A stretch of DNA of 25,207 bases. Origin: a virus. A program made the position numbers and the translations under genes. The notes beneath the pieces are model-generated. The model was not told the origin of the DNA. It did no database searches and saw nothing but the letters and a program-made list of their open reading frames with translations. Numbering within the stretch: the first letter of the stretch is position 1; every line of letters begins with the position of its first letter. Below, in pieces: positions 19,101-22,821 of the stretch. The DNA lies in the IMG/VR virus record IMGVR_UViG_3300008110_000509, positions 1 through 25,207 of that record. One strand, 5' to 3'.

Positions 19101-19224
19101 TGAGGTGGTGATATTACAGCGTAGAGGTGTAACTTGGTATGCTCCGGGTAACGGAACACCTAGCAACGGCGAAGCACTACAGATCACTGACACAAATGCT
19201 GCAAGGTTTTTACGTGGATTATAA
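4156..19224 (+). CDS. giant modular baseplate/tail structural protein (5022 residues)
   Basis: A single uninterrupted frame of 15,069 bases starts inside the gp6-like stop codon (TAATG). Regions in order, by residue: N-terminal domain with FLPEIFQTDANKQFLAATLDQ (9-29); two cupredoxin-like repeats (176-361); a Trp/Tyr-rich conserved core near 1400-1600 (PDWWEITYGPAPYT); a sugar-binding-like motif (1914-1950); a Ca-loop-like DDNGDG (2290-2295); seven FG-GAP-like blades (2322-3080) with inserted modules; a helical segment with WLIKTSLIDVQHKVR and IQEVKPYHVQVREF (about 3625-3680); GSGY-PTV repeats (3756-3835); two more sugar-binding-like motifs (3858-3898, 4232-4269); a fibre-type GVGATLT/LVKD segment (about 4290-4435); and several fibre-type modules to the end. 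No signal peptide or membrane segment is apparent. Position after gp6 matches T4 gene 7, and the helical segment may be the gp7-like core, but that equivalence is inference. Marine T4-like phages are known to carry very long genes here. Likely role: outer wedge and fibre-carrying scaffold, perhaps host-surface contact. Confidence 0.85.
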   Translation: MARVRSVDFLPEIFQTDANKQFLAATLDQLIQEPKFKKTQGYIGRTVGPGVNPNDKYVIEPDKTRADYQLEPGVISVDPADNNKIIDAITYPGITDTLVYQGSPSTQPSRLYTSDYYSLDPFMDFDTFVNFSQYYWVPDGPDVVTVQSPGVALSQNFVVDRADGVYTFSGLTGNNPTINLVRGGNYTFQVSQNNKETVNYKVTRTNVTSFNIDNEPNAPIVLIRGNTYTFNLFVQGDFPFWIKTAPTTGTGDQYNSGVTRNGSVVGTVTFTVPQDAPNTLYYSCQTQSLMRGTISVIDAQPGDGPGFWIQTAPGINGLDPTTPNVTSRSIYGVTNNGIDLGTLNFNVPQKTAQDFFYNLVSIGSVDLVTDLFFNNIDGARLDQFIATYGGIDGITDLNTRTLVFANSVGDPSTNYYSIWRISYVVVGAFTYLSLGSIQNIANLEKWTIRYGTEYSSTQWYKNQTGYIVEMPQLTAKLDTLYYQDGTDPEIFGTIRLIEQDNSSTIYIEDVLGKTNYTSPNGVTFTNGLKVQFLGNVSPASYATGSAAFICTNTAAGINLITTESTAGMAVGQEIIFNGTAFGGVNTGVTYYVQTVFSSSQFKVSTTKDGTAVTLTSANGSMVATTSQNPQYYVSGVGTAIELLPVTNYITPEEYASADDVDYLTINRDSPDLNAWSRSNRWFHIDVLNATGAYNDTPVVIDNDRKGKRPIIQFRGGIRLYNMGTDAKQPVNVIDFTETDAFSNIEGSTGYSVNDYTFVNGSRVIFAADEDQNVRSKIYVVNFIVPDTVAPLITQPIINLVEASDGEILVDQTTTCISGSQVGVTYWYDGVNWLEAQQKTAVQQAPLFDIFDADGVSLANRTTYPSSTFTGTKLFSYATGSGPADPVLQLVLKYLSLTNVGDIVFDNNLYSDSFVYVIDNVSTTAPISSGFVYEYASRTVFERLIGWQTAVVPTLMRQQFKFVYNLQPLQLDVAVQSNIVTTVPSVTVFVGSIFQDPGTYTVATTANTTTITLHTAHVVGDVIEVEVLSDQISQVAFYQVPLNLNNNPLNANSPSFTLGTLRTHYDSICQNLTTFSGSINGANNTRDLGNVIPYGQLILQQSSPLTLAGYFMRSQQYNIFGAIEYNSREYQKYKNQLLEAVTRQTIQYETTSQVLDTVIAEITLGRTENNPFYWSDMLPATAVFTTTTYTVSYITRQVFDTVQVYNYTSANYLGMNVYVNDQILTRDLEYTVATDGPRIEILITLAIGDTITIQEYSATYGTYVPNTPSKMGLYPAWRPEILTVKTSAGEQLVILGHDGSQTPIFGDIRDEVLLEFETRIYNNIKLDNNPVPLDVVDVLPGQFRDTGYSYAEINTILETSFLTYVGWNKLDYTTQNYNAGNPFTYNYSSSTNKLNNENLLGAWRGIYRYFYDTQQPELTPWEMIGFSVQPDWWEITYGPAPYTSDNMNLWDDLELGLVRDPVGAYTLPAYARPGLLSVLPTDSAGNLLAPLESVVGRYNPQTWQKSWAPGDGGPVEASWWNSSDYPFAAMRLLALTRPAKFFALFADRDLYKYSTEFDQYLYNGRYRLDANGVQVYGDGTSKASYINWIVDYNRLTGTDSTVALETDLQNLDVRLCYRMASFSDKQYLKIYTEKSSPRSTNASLQIPPESYQLLVYKNQPFDRLIYSSVVIQVVDGGYAVFGYSTARPYFNTFTSIPVGQFETYSVASKTIQVPANYTDTVTQIPYGFVFTTESAVANFLLSYGKFLESQGFEFTNQTNGYLMTWSQMVYEFIYWSQQGWGNGSLINLNPLAIGLSVFKEQAVVDNITSQTAEHVILDQNRKDFPTRDLNIVRVDNNFTIQPLNNQSLSFIDMRYTSFESMIVLDNASLFGDLIFEPITGARQSRLYIAGTTSTEWNGSVDAQGFILNQNNIPAWTGLKTYAKGEIVTYKGAYWSAATIVQPSTKFNYNDWNQSDYTVIEQGLLANLANKADQLSNSYDINSANLVSDNDLLSYGLIGFRPRQYMAALNLDDVSQLNIYREFLGTKGTKNSVDLFGQAKFNKEVAEYKIFENWAIQRGVYGANANRSFFDLRLNRALLSSNPSLVQVVVPNETSTADQQIFLSDVWKSSFPLTTPALLPTTTTLPTDISLPSAGYVNIDDVDITVFDLDDPANLNANINSIIVGTSIWVAKVNNYDWNIYRAEAVPGTIQHVCDNLNGTSRVIFSKQHGLITGNRLIIRFFDTEVNGVYTVLSVPNLTTVNIALDLAGDRTVVDGTGIGFTLETMRVDQASNVIDLPYAQQFLPGAKVWVDDNGDGLWEVLEKQNPFTDRAVLAPVLLDATEQYGASVAQATNRAALFVGSPRYGFGLGTAKGGIYLYVRNAGDQYVPISPIGGQDTVLTLSTTGLRGYGNAVDAGNQTFAVGGASASLGPAPAGSPVNNGYAVVLWRDPTAGAANTSPWSQPQLLTLPGTTPTTTPGAGEFGYSVAMSLDERWLYVGAPGLNTVYAYGQVQWQDQVLQYIANGTSNTADISDTIQINNANQIAVLKNNAVLTLTTDYTVDAGFTTVTFTAMPAAGDVITISRKYVKTFSPSGTTYSLSPWLFTATANNIYSFSVSVDSVLQRPNIDYTYSGTTLTFASAPSNDIIVTSQFYYQLAGTITPTVAVAAGARFGASVQCSTDGRQVIIGCPNATVNTLTEAGSVYVIDRNVQKFIRQDDSSNTYTVLGTVAAPISVLVNNVFLTNQTDSIVGADNTFSVSGNNITINKDLFVGDVIEIEINQFVQQQLITENTVAEFTNYGQSLDLCPYNCSLYVGAPQDSSIVWKGGVVERSVNQARSYGTITSTIANPSLTAGQTLRVNNVDIAVPASPNNNIAGLAAAINGGEAGTNSGAPNATAVVSSTGYLTIFVTNTAAAPDGNKLQVAPGSVGSVFSALGFVTFEYTQTIASPRPVEFGQFGYSVAVNDTALNLVVGSPKGTLYSVMVFDYNTTTEKPGTTFDGNSTIFFSSVVMVLVNGSYVTRSLVQAGAVYTYDYLPSNSLSVANPGKFIFGQQVETNGVNYLDQYGYAVSYNSGVLVATAPGEDFEDSTFSEYGAAYIFENPTQRLAWEPIAIQQPVVDIRLLTSVYMYDRISSAKSQFFDFFDPLQGKVLGAAQENIDFISAIDPAAYNVGPVNNRGDTWAATHVGEVWWDISTVRFINPNQDNPTYASRRWGQVFPGSTVDVYQWISSTVPPANYAGVGTPYSIISYVVSTRLNQSGTFVTEYYFWVRGITETASRAGKTLSVATVASYIQEPKASGISYIAPINSSTIAIYNAIEYILAADTIISVEFDQVLTEANVHTEYELIAQGQDDAFLSDNLYRKLQDSFCGVDTTGNKVPDPNLNYAQQYGVQFRPRQSMFVDRFLALKNYIQRANDVFALYPITEIRSFALLNSAEPEPSATSGEWNLRVANLEILGFQDIYAVPLGYKYLVVTNSLNRGLWTINEVQATNDPTVRELVLSRVQNYNTPQYWSYVNWYQPGYNSSSIIVAEVPNYATLETLSVAIGSSVKVTANAQGKFEIYLRTDTGWDRVGLEDGTIEISAEIYDYALGRFGFDVEVFDAQYFDQEPVIETRKIIQAINEELFVDELKIERNQSLTLMFNFILSELLAPEWLIKTSLIDVQHKVRDLVPYQNYIRDNQDFVSEYIQEVKPYHVQVREFNLTYDGIDSFQGSLTDFDLPAYYDTNLTIPQYVSPILLPYEHATAQAFNTLSDTAPNSTLWPEWPYSQWFDNYLLHVDSITVTNQGTGYTIAPTVLIVPAEGDTGSGAEATAVLNSSGNVVSITLINGGSGYRSTPTVAFDGGNGTGVAAYPQMDNGLVRSFRTVLKYDRYQYQTSVLTWSSDGTYENGTLVRYDDRVWQADSADGSSAVIGPVFNLEDWTLVDAATLSGVNRTMGFYVPGVNEFGLDLQLLVDGTSYPGVQVWGDYFLGSAPASPTLVCTATNATTNEITCVQTARLSLGDPIRFYGTVFGGIVAGTVYYVNAIVDATHFTVALAPDGLTFSLTSATGTMIADVPEPIDATYASSFTDMFLGLRPTDINVDGGEFIGPYEGHAPEELVNGSEYDTLDFRVYTRPGADWTGDGHGFAIGTFNYVYDGNALYWGTLVQNPVNIEVSNENTNSDLTPDVDYVVDWEAQTITAVPGGGIANGDVISVTAYEMGGGNQLYRGNYNGTEVNNSVVIPVNANEIYELVLFVNGTNVSGATWTSYANSVPWTYENSYAAQTVVEDNQLYYRALQSVPPGILLDDPLYWIEFVPTVQSTVRFPYPMANVKYATTTSLFGTYGYVYNNGTNGVGATLTNYNVFDDYTALTIDGVIPLVGDRILVKDETGIYTNDTTQSATFNGIYTVTRVGNSTIGWILTRATDFVDSLDIPSAITLVTSGSTNAATRWVCTSNPSISVGTTEIDWTRFIGTEAPYGPGDGISITVMGVEDPQYSWSTAVTQYRTATESDRLTNSINLDNSMQGTNVANLVVTVNGKRLQPPEGIEWTGDGTSSSFGLPQRGGGYPQSAINAYTDIQVWVDNVLQVQNYGAIVGNYYVTNYDGSNTPGRQVVFFTPPADGAQILISVSTIAQYTVVIGSPNRLLITPLLNLGDQIAITSWNDTSQQDPLTLVFVGPVVTGLTVIEPYDSTGYSFPDAANDTSGSFDFSIGVAIPTNDFNLGREGILANRLWVTLDGNRLYPGVDYAVQGQYLILGSGIIGSAQVLAVTEFTESVVPGAMAFRLFQDMRGVQTTFRITASTTTTVAQAVSAVADIIYVANVAALSEPNLTDGIFGVVTIDGERILYRERNLSTNSITGLQRGTAGTAATSHSVNAEVYDMGLGNRQPQEFQNYIVSDTSTGDGSTTIFYAPTIEFDLSDSSFEVNSIEVYVGGNRARVGYYAGQFVIGQTYTIASVGSTNWHAIGLPSDVYPLPGVVFTATGAGSGTGVAGTSLASNYYQVTDYNPLAIQFLTANDLPAPGAGVEVVILQRRGVTWYAPGNGTPSNGEALQITDTNAARFLRGL
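4681..5238 (+). repeat. tandem cupredoxin-like domains in the giant protein
   Basis: Residues 176-295 read like a plastocyanin-type domain: a VRGGNYTFQV strand, VLIRGNTYTFNLF, PFWIKTAP, a GVTRNG turn, FTVPQDAP, then YYSCQTQSLMRG. In copper-binding relatives the ligands are His before Pro-Phe, then Cys-x-x-His-x-x-Met. Here Cys284 and Met290 remain, but the first His is Phe238 and the second is Gln287. Residues 296-361 repeat the second half (FWIQTAP, YGVTNNG, LNFNVPQ, FFYNLV) and keep no ligand. The fold is probably present, while a normal type-1 copper site is not. Confidence 0.65.
5821..6012 (+). repeat. copy 1 of a duplicated ~65-residue module
   Basis: Residues about 556-619 of the giant protein (NLITTESTAGMAVGQEI, FGGVNTGVTYYV, F-V, LTSANGSM) align with residues about 3962-4030 in the same order and spacing, more than 10 kb downstream. 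This is an in-protein duplication. I do not know a function for the module. Confidence 0.65.
11119..13400 (+). repeat. seven FG-GAP-like propeller blades in the giant protein
   Basis: Seven segments follow the integrin-alpha-type blade pattern (aromatic-Gly-x-Ser/Ala-Val, then hydrophobic-VG-Ala/Ser-Pro, then Gly-x-hydrophobic-Tyr). They begin near residues 2322 (YGASV, FVGSP, GGIYLY), 2384 (YGNAV, FAVGG), 2460 (FGYSV, YVGAP), 2647 (FGASV, IIGCP, GSVYVI), 2774 (YGQSL, YVGAP), 2932 (FGYSV, VVGSP) and 3041 (YGYAV, VATAP, GAAYIF). Other beta modules are inserted after blades 3, 4, 5 and 6. Seven is the usual number for a closed propeller. Blade 2 is the weakest match. Confidence 0.65.
15421..15640 (+). 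repeat. paired GSGY-PTV beta repeats in the giant protein
   Basis: Two units of the form V-x-S-I-T-V/L-x-N-x-G-x-G-Y-x-x-x-P-T-V occur one after the other (SITVTNQGTGYTIAPTV and SITLINGGSGYRSTPTV). Each is followed by a Gly-rich GTG/GSG-Ala stretch. This repeat type is common in long surface and tail proteins. Its function here is unknown. Confidence 0.6.
16039..16245 (+). repeat. copy 2 of a duplicated ~65-residue module
   Basis: This segment encodes TNEITCVQTARLSLGDPI, FGGIVAGTVYYV and LTSATGTM, matching the copy at 5821-6012. Shared landmarks are Gly-Gln/Asp-x-Ile, Phe-Gly-Gly, Gly-x-x-Tyr-Tyr-Val and Leu-Thr-Ser-Ala-x-Gly-x-Met. Confidence 0.65.
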
Positions 19225-19242
19225 CAAGGTAAATAAACGATC

Positions 19243-19401
19243 ATGTCAACTACTATGCCAAAACAGCCAGTAACTGCAAATTCTGAGAAAAAACAACCTC
19301 AGCCTAAACGTCCCAACGAGCAAGGATCGTTTTCCGTCGAAGCTCATGTGCGTATTTTTGATCCAAAAACTCGCGAAGTTTATATGGAGGGCAGAGCATG
19401 A
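19243..19401 (+). CDS. 52-residue protein resembling the start of the next virion protein
   Basis: ATG at 19243 opens a 52-codon frame ending in TGA at 19399-19401, which overlaps the next gene's ATG as ATGA. An ACAAGG at 19224-19229 precedes it, 13 bases from the ATG. The first half is Lys/Pro/Gln-rich and probably disordered. The second half (VEAHVRIFDPKTREVYMEGRA less its last residue) lines up with the start of the following protein (IEGFIKIHDPNTGEVLVDKK), sharing the Asp-Pro-x-Thr-x-Glu-Val core. It stops just where the longer protein continues. Filling an otherwise 173-base gap, sharing the strand and coupling to the next gene all support a real gene. Role unknown; by kinship, a small virion or assembly partner. 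Confidence 0.75.
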   Translation: MSTTMPKQPVTANSEKKQPQPKRPNEQGSFSVEAHVRIFDPKTREVYMEGRA

Positions 19402-20021
19402 TAGAACCAGGATTGGCCCGTATTGAAGGCTTTATTAAAATACACGATCCCAACACAGGTGAAGTGTTGGTAGATAAGAAAAACGCAATTCACTATGAAA
19501 ATATATCAATTGCTATGGCACAAGCCCTAAGCAATAGATTGGACGCAAACGGGTCTAGTTTGGGAATTATCTATTCTATGGCATTTGGAAACGGCGGCAG
19601 CTCTGTGGACCCTACAGGCGTGATTACATATTTGCCCCCAAACACTGTGGGACAAAACGCCGGATTGTACAATGAAACCTACGCCAAAGTTGTTGACGAT
19701 AACTCGGCTGCAGATAGCGATCCTGACACAAACTTTATGACTGTGATACACACAGCAGGTACTGTTTATACAGATATTCTTGTGACCTGTTTGTTAGACT
19801 ACGGCGAACCGCCCACACAACAAGCATTTGACAATTCTACCAATTTTAACGGCGAATATGTGTTTGATGAACTAGGCCTTAAATCTTGGAACGGCAGCTC
19901 AACAGATTTGCGACTGATTACTCATGTAATTTTCCACCCAGTGCAAAAGAGCTTGAACCGTCAAATTCAAATTGATTACACCCTACGTATACAGACACTA
20001 AGCAACATAAATGCTGTATAA
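19398..20021 (+). CDS. conserved T4-like marine phage virion structural protein
   Basis: This 207-residue protein opens with IEGFIKIHDPNTGEVLVDKKNA. It continues with a FGNGGSSVDPTGVITYLPPN segment, LYNETYAKVVDD, a VTCLLDYGEPPTQQAFDN segment, and ends with YVFDELGLKSW and THVIFHPVQKSLNRQIQIDYT. I recognise this arrangement from structural proteins of marine T4-like phages, where it lies among tail genes, but I cannot assign a T4 equivalent. The ATG overlaps the previous stop (ATGA), so translation is probably coupled. The stop codon lies inside the next late promoter box. No membrane segment or catalytic motif is visible. A baseplate or fibre-attachment role is inferred from position. Confidence 0.75.
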   Translation: MIEPGLARIEGFIKIHDPNTGEVLVDKKNAIHYENISIAMAQALSNRLDANGSSLGIIYSMAFGNGGSSVDPTGVITYLPPNTVGQNAGLYNETYAKVVDDNSAADSDPDTNFMTVIHTAGTVYTDILVTCLLDYGEPPTQQAFDNSTNFNGEYVFDELGLKSWNGSSTDLRLITHVIFHPVQKSLNRQIQIDYTLRIQTLSNINAV

Positions 20022-20024
20022 ATA
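20017..20024 (+). promoter_or_regulatory. T4-type late promoter for the tail fibre gene
   Basis: An exact TATAAATA contains the TAA stop of the preceding gene. Expected transcription start is near 20030, giving a leader of about 24 bases that carries AGGA (20036-20039) and CAAGGC (20041-20046), with seven bases from CAAGGC to the ATG at 20054. The distance from box to ATG equals that at the gp6-like gene, which makes chance unlikely. Confidence 0.8.
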
Positions 20025-20053
20025 TAGAAAAATATAGGAACAAGGCGACCAAC

Positions 20054-21163
20054 ATGGCATATACAATTAATCTAACAAACGGCACAACGTTTGCTACCAT
20101 AACAGATGGTACTGTAAACACTGCCAGTTCGATGACGTTGATCGGCAAAAATTATGCTGGGTACGGACAGTTCCTAGACGACAATTTTATTCACTTGTTG
20201 GAAAATTCAGCTAACACAACAGCACCTGCTGCTCCGCTTACTGGACAACTATGGTGGGACAGCACCAATACACTATTGAAAGTTTATTCAGGAACAACCT
20301 GGAAAGTTATTAGCGGTGCCACATCATCATCTACAGCACCAAGCCCTGCTGTACAAGGAGACTTGTGGTATGATACCACAAATCAGCAGTTAAAAGTTTG
20401 TTCAGTAGCTCCTAGCACATTTATTGTGGTTGGTCCAGCATATTCAAGTATCGAAGGACAATCTGGCGCTATACCCCTTACCATTGGCGATGGTACCACA
20501 GGTTATGTTGTCACAGGATTGTATGCTGCTGGTGACTTGGTTGGTATTATTAGTAAAGTTGCTGACTTTACACCAGCTGGTAATAGTAGTGCATACGTTG
20601 GATTGGGATTTCCTAAAATTTACAAAGGCTTTACAGTCTGGAATATTGGCAACAGCAGCGGCAACATCAGCAACCCAGCCAACATCACGTTAGCAGTTGC
20701 TGGAAGTGTTGTTGAAACTGTGGCTAGCACAGGCGTTTTTGTTACTGGATTAGTTAGTGCCACTGGCAATATTACTGCTCCAAACTTTATTGGCAATGTA
20801 ATTCCACCTGCCGGCGGCTCAGTTAGTACTACTGGGAATATTACAGGTGGCAATCTTTTAACTGGTGGAATAATGTCAGCAACCGGCAATGCTACAGGCG
20901 GCAATCTTATTACTGCTGGCCTTGCTACAGTAACTGGAAACGTCCAAGGTGGTAACATAAGAACTGCTGGTCTGGTCAGCGCAACTGGTAATATAACTGG
21001 CGGCAATGTGTTATTTGGATCTGGCATTGTGAGTGGCACAGGCAACATCACTGGTGGAAACGTGCTATTTGGTTCTGGAATAGTTTCTGGCACAGGTAAT
21101 ATTACAGGGCAGAGTTTCTGGTGTAGGCAACGTCAGTGCTGGATTTTTCTTGGGCAACGGTAG
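20054..21163 (+). CDS. tail fibre protein, N-terminal part (frame interrupted)
   Basis: The N-terminal 120 residues (MAYTINLTNGTTF, LIGKNYAGYGQFLDDNF, LTGQLWWDSTNTLLKVYSG, and a second GDLWYDTTNQQLKV) are the anchor type found in tail fibre genes of marine T4-like phages. From about residue 215 the sequence becomes Gly/Asn/Thr-rich, with repeats built on SATGNITGGN that probably form an intertwined trimeric beta shaft. The last 18 residues (from Gln353, QSFWCRQRQCWIFLGQR) are Cys/Trp/Arg-rich and unlike the shaft. Reading one base later from 21107 instead restores RVSGVGNVSAGFFLGNG, which continues into the next frame. The intact protein would have about 585 residues. I conclude that this is one fibre gene broken by an apparent extra base. 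It has its own late promoter and ribosome-binding sequence. Confidence 0.85.
   Translation: MAYTINLTNGTTFATITDGTVNTASSMTLIGKNYAGYGQFLDDNFIHLLENSANTTAPAAPLTGQLWWDSTNTLLKVYSGTTWKVISGATSSSTAPSPAVQGDLWYDTTNQQLKVCSVAPSTFIVVGPAYSSIEGQSGAIPLTIGDGTTGYVVTGLYAAGDLVGIISKVADFTPAGNSSAYVGLGFPKIYKGFTVWNIGNSSGNISNPANITLAVAGSVVETVASTGVFVTGLVSATGNITAPNFIGNVIPPAGGSVSTTGNITGGNLLTGGIMSATGNATGGNLITAGLATVTGNVQGGNIRTAGLVSATGNITGGNVLFGSGIVSGTGNITGGNVLFGSGIVSGTGNITGQSFWCRQRQCWIFLGQR
20999..21106 (+). repeat. two 54-base tandem units in the fibre shaft
   Basis: Units 20999-21052 and 21053-21106 encode the same 18 residues, GGNVLFGSGIVSGTGNIT, without any amino-acid difference. Yet 13 of the 18 codons differ, all synonymously. 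A third, changed unit begins exactly at the frameshift position 21107. Confidence 0.9.
21107..21110 (+). other. apparent +1 frameshift site (GGGC) in the tail fibre gene
   Basis: Up to 21106 the shaft repeat is in the frame of the ATG at 20054. From 21111 on, the recognisable fibre sequence is in the next frame. Removing one G of the GGG gives Ile-Thr-Gly-Arg-Val-Ser-Gly-Val-Gly-Asn-Val-Ser-Ala-Gly, a smooth continuation. The present frame ends at TAG 21161-21163. An indel in the source genome, a sequencing or assembly error, or (less likely) programmed +1 shifting would all look like this. Confidence 0.8.
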
Positions 21164-21812
21164 TCAGCTTACTGGATTGAGTTCAGCTGTTAGTGTTACC
21201 AAAATTGAAAACGGTACTTCAGAAGGCAATGTTACATCATCCGGCGGCAATATTGCATTTACAATTGGCGGCATTGGGAATGTCATGGTGCTGGCCACTA
21301 CCGGAGCAATTGTCACTGGATTGAGCACACCAAGTATCGAACACACTGGCACAAATGCTGTGGGCAATATTGGATCCTCTGCTAGTTATTTCAATCGATT
21401 GTTTGCCACAGCCACCACAGCCTTGTATGCTGACGTTGCAGAACGTTTTGCAGCTGATGAAGAACTGGCACCTGGTACCGTAGTTGAACTAGGCGGTACA
21501 GCTGAAATCACAAGATCTCAACAAGATTTAAGCGAAAATGTGTTTGGCGTTATAAGTACAAGAGCAGCCTACCTAATGAATGGCGGCGCCGGAGAAGACG
21601 ACACGCATCCACCAGTTGCAATGACTGGACGTGTTCCGGTGCAAGTAATTGGAGTAGTGCGCAAAGGTGACAGATTGGTATCAGCAGGCTCAGGCATGGC
21701 CAGAGCTGCTCAACCAGGTGAAGCCACAGCATTCAACGTAATTGGACGAGCACTGGTTGACAAACTCACCCCTGGTCCAGGTACAATAGAAGCAATTGTG
21801 ACTATAAAGTAA
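21150..21812 (+). CDS. tail fibre protein, C-terminal part (frame displaced from 20054 gene)
   Basis: The first start-like codon in this frame is TTG 21150, but coding similarity to the fibre begins at 21111, and no ribosome-binding sequence precedes the TTG. I therefore read it as the C-terminal part of the fibre gene, not a separate gene. It starts with the LGNGSQLTGL shaft end and contains the hinge SASYFNRLFATATTALYADVAERF. It then forms a globular tip with GTVVELGG, ENVFGVISTRAAYLMN, and GRVPVQVIGVVRKGDRLVSAGSG, ending in GTIEAIVTIK. This tip type recurs in marine phage fibres and resembles intramolecular-chaperone or self-cleaving tip domains of the G2 peptidase type, though I cannot confirm catalytic residues. 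It probably contacts the host or guides trimer folding. Confidence 0.75.
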   Translation: MGNGSQLTGLSSAVSVTKIENGTSEGNVTSSGGNIAFTIGGIGNVMVLATTGAIVTGLSTPSIEHTGTNAVGNIGSSASYFNRLFATATTALYADVAERFAADEELAPGTVVELGGTAEITRSQQDLSENVFGVISTRAAYLMNGGAGEDDTHPPVAMTGRVPVQVIGVVRKGDRLVSAGSGMARAAQPGEATAFNVIGRALVDKLTPGPGTIEAIVTIK

Positions 21813-21824
21813 TCGGAACAAACA

Positions 21825-22817
21825 ATGACATATTCAAGCGGTGGATTAATTCAAGCATCAGACTTTAACGGGTTTGTAAGCACTGGATCACCAAACATCA
21901 ATAACATTTGGAGCACAGGCTCAACCGACAGCGGCTGGGGACAAAGTGCTCTAAGTACAGTGAGTGCTGGCGGCACTGTAACTGCTACAAACTGGGCCAG
22001 CTTGGTCAACACACTTGCTACTATGGGCAGCCAAACCGGCACAACTATTACTTCTCGATCTGCTCCTACCGCGGGGCAAACTATTAGTGTGTTGGCGGCT
22101 GTGGCCACGGACATTACTAATTGTAATACCAATCGCGCCAATGCTGCGGCTGTTGGCAGCACAAGTACAACCTGGACTGGCGCTTCTGCCAAAACTACTA
22201 CAACTGGCACTGGCAATGCTGCATGGAGCATTACTTGGACACAAACTGTTACATTTCCATCTGCGGATCAAGCTAGATATTTTTGGAATGCAGGCGGCAG
22301 AATTTACATTACTATGAACAAATCATCCACTGGATTAGACAGTGATGCAGACTGGAACACATTTATAGGCAAAGTCGGCACAATCAGTTTTACTGGTATT
22401 GCCGCTGCTAAAACTCTAGGCGGCACTTCTTACACAGGAACCAGCAGACAAGGCGGCACAGGCGGAACACTAAACATCTTGTCGTCAAGCATTGGTTGGT
22501 ATGCACTGACTGCTGGTGCTGCTGCCACAAATTTATTTCAATTGTACGATGACTTGTCAGTTTACACAGGCGACTATGTTTTAATTACTGCTGCAAAAAA
22601 TGCTGGCTCAACCGCAATAACATTTGTTACAACATGGGTCAGCACAGCCAGAACTGGCGCCGGCCAAAACACTCAAATTTCAGGTGGTACTGATACTACT
22701 TCGCCATTCTCAGCGTACGGCACAGCACCCACAGTGCTTTGCCGATTTGTTCCACCAGCAACTACTTATCTATCTAATTCGTGGGGCACACCCACTGTAG
22801 CAAGCTCGGTAGCTTAA
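21825..22817 (+). CDS. virion/fibre-like structural protein
   Basis: This 330-residue protein is Thr/Ser/Ala/Gly-rich with few charged residues, as in beta-rich virion proteins. Visible landmarks are an N-terminal LIQASDFNGF, a DSGWGQSALSTVSAG stretch, TATNWASLVNTLATMG (about residues 56-71), a central DQARYFWNAGGRIYITMN (about 147-164), LYDDLSVYTGDYVLITA (about 243-259), and a C-terminal LCRFVPPATTYLSNSWG. The RYFWNAGGRI motif is familiar from structural proteins of marine T4-like phages. The gene starts 12 bases after the fibre stop with a weak GGAA before the ATG, and it is the last gene before a strong terminator, so it probably shares the fibre transcript. A TATAAAGT at 21803-21810 is only a partial late-box match. 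Exact place in the virion unknown. Confidence 0.75.
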   Translation: MTYSSGGLIQASDFNGFVSTGSPNINNIWSTGSTDSGWGQSALSTVSAGGTVTATNWASLVNTLATMGSQTGTTITSRSAPTAGQTISVLAAVATDITNCNTNRANAAAVGSTSTTWTGASAKTTTTGTGNAAWSITWTQTVTFPSADQARYFWNAGGRIYITMNKSSTGLDSDADWNTFIGKVGTISFTGIAAAKTLGGTSYTGTSRQGGTGGTLNILSSSIGWYALTAGAAATNLFQLYDDLSVYTGDYVLITAAKNAGSTAITFVTTWVSTARTGAGQNTQISGGTDTTSPFSAYGTAPTVLCRFVPPATTYLSNSWGTPTVASSVA

Positions 22818-22821
22818 TCAA

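Noticed and set aside
20620-21093. 157-codon open frame on the minus strand
   Set aside because: It is the mirror of the low-complexity Gly/Asn/Thr fibre repeats; the product is a Pro/Leu/Val-rich repeat with no start signal and no other gene on that strand.
21104-21112. Programmed +1 frameshift as the explanation for the fibre break
   Set aside because: The next codon is CAG, neither a stop nor obviously rare, and no stimulating structure or internal ribosome-binding-like sequence is evident. An indel or sequence error is simpler, though it is not excluded.
21803-21810. TATAAAGT before the gene at 21825 as a late promoter
   Set aside because: Only six of eight positions match and the leader would be much shorter than at the two exact boxes. 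The gene is probably read from the fibre promoter.
21150-21812. Separate gene starting at TTG 21150
   Set aside because: Fibre sequence in this frame starts upstream at 21111, there is no ribosome-binding sequence, and deleting one base joins it smoothly to the previous frame.
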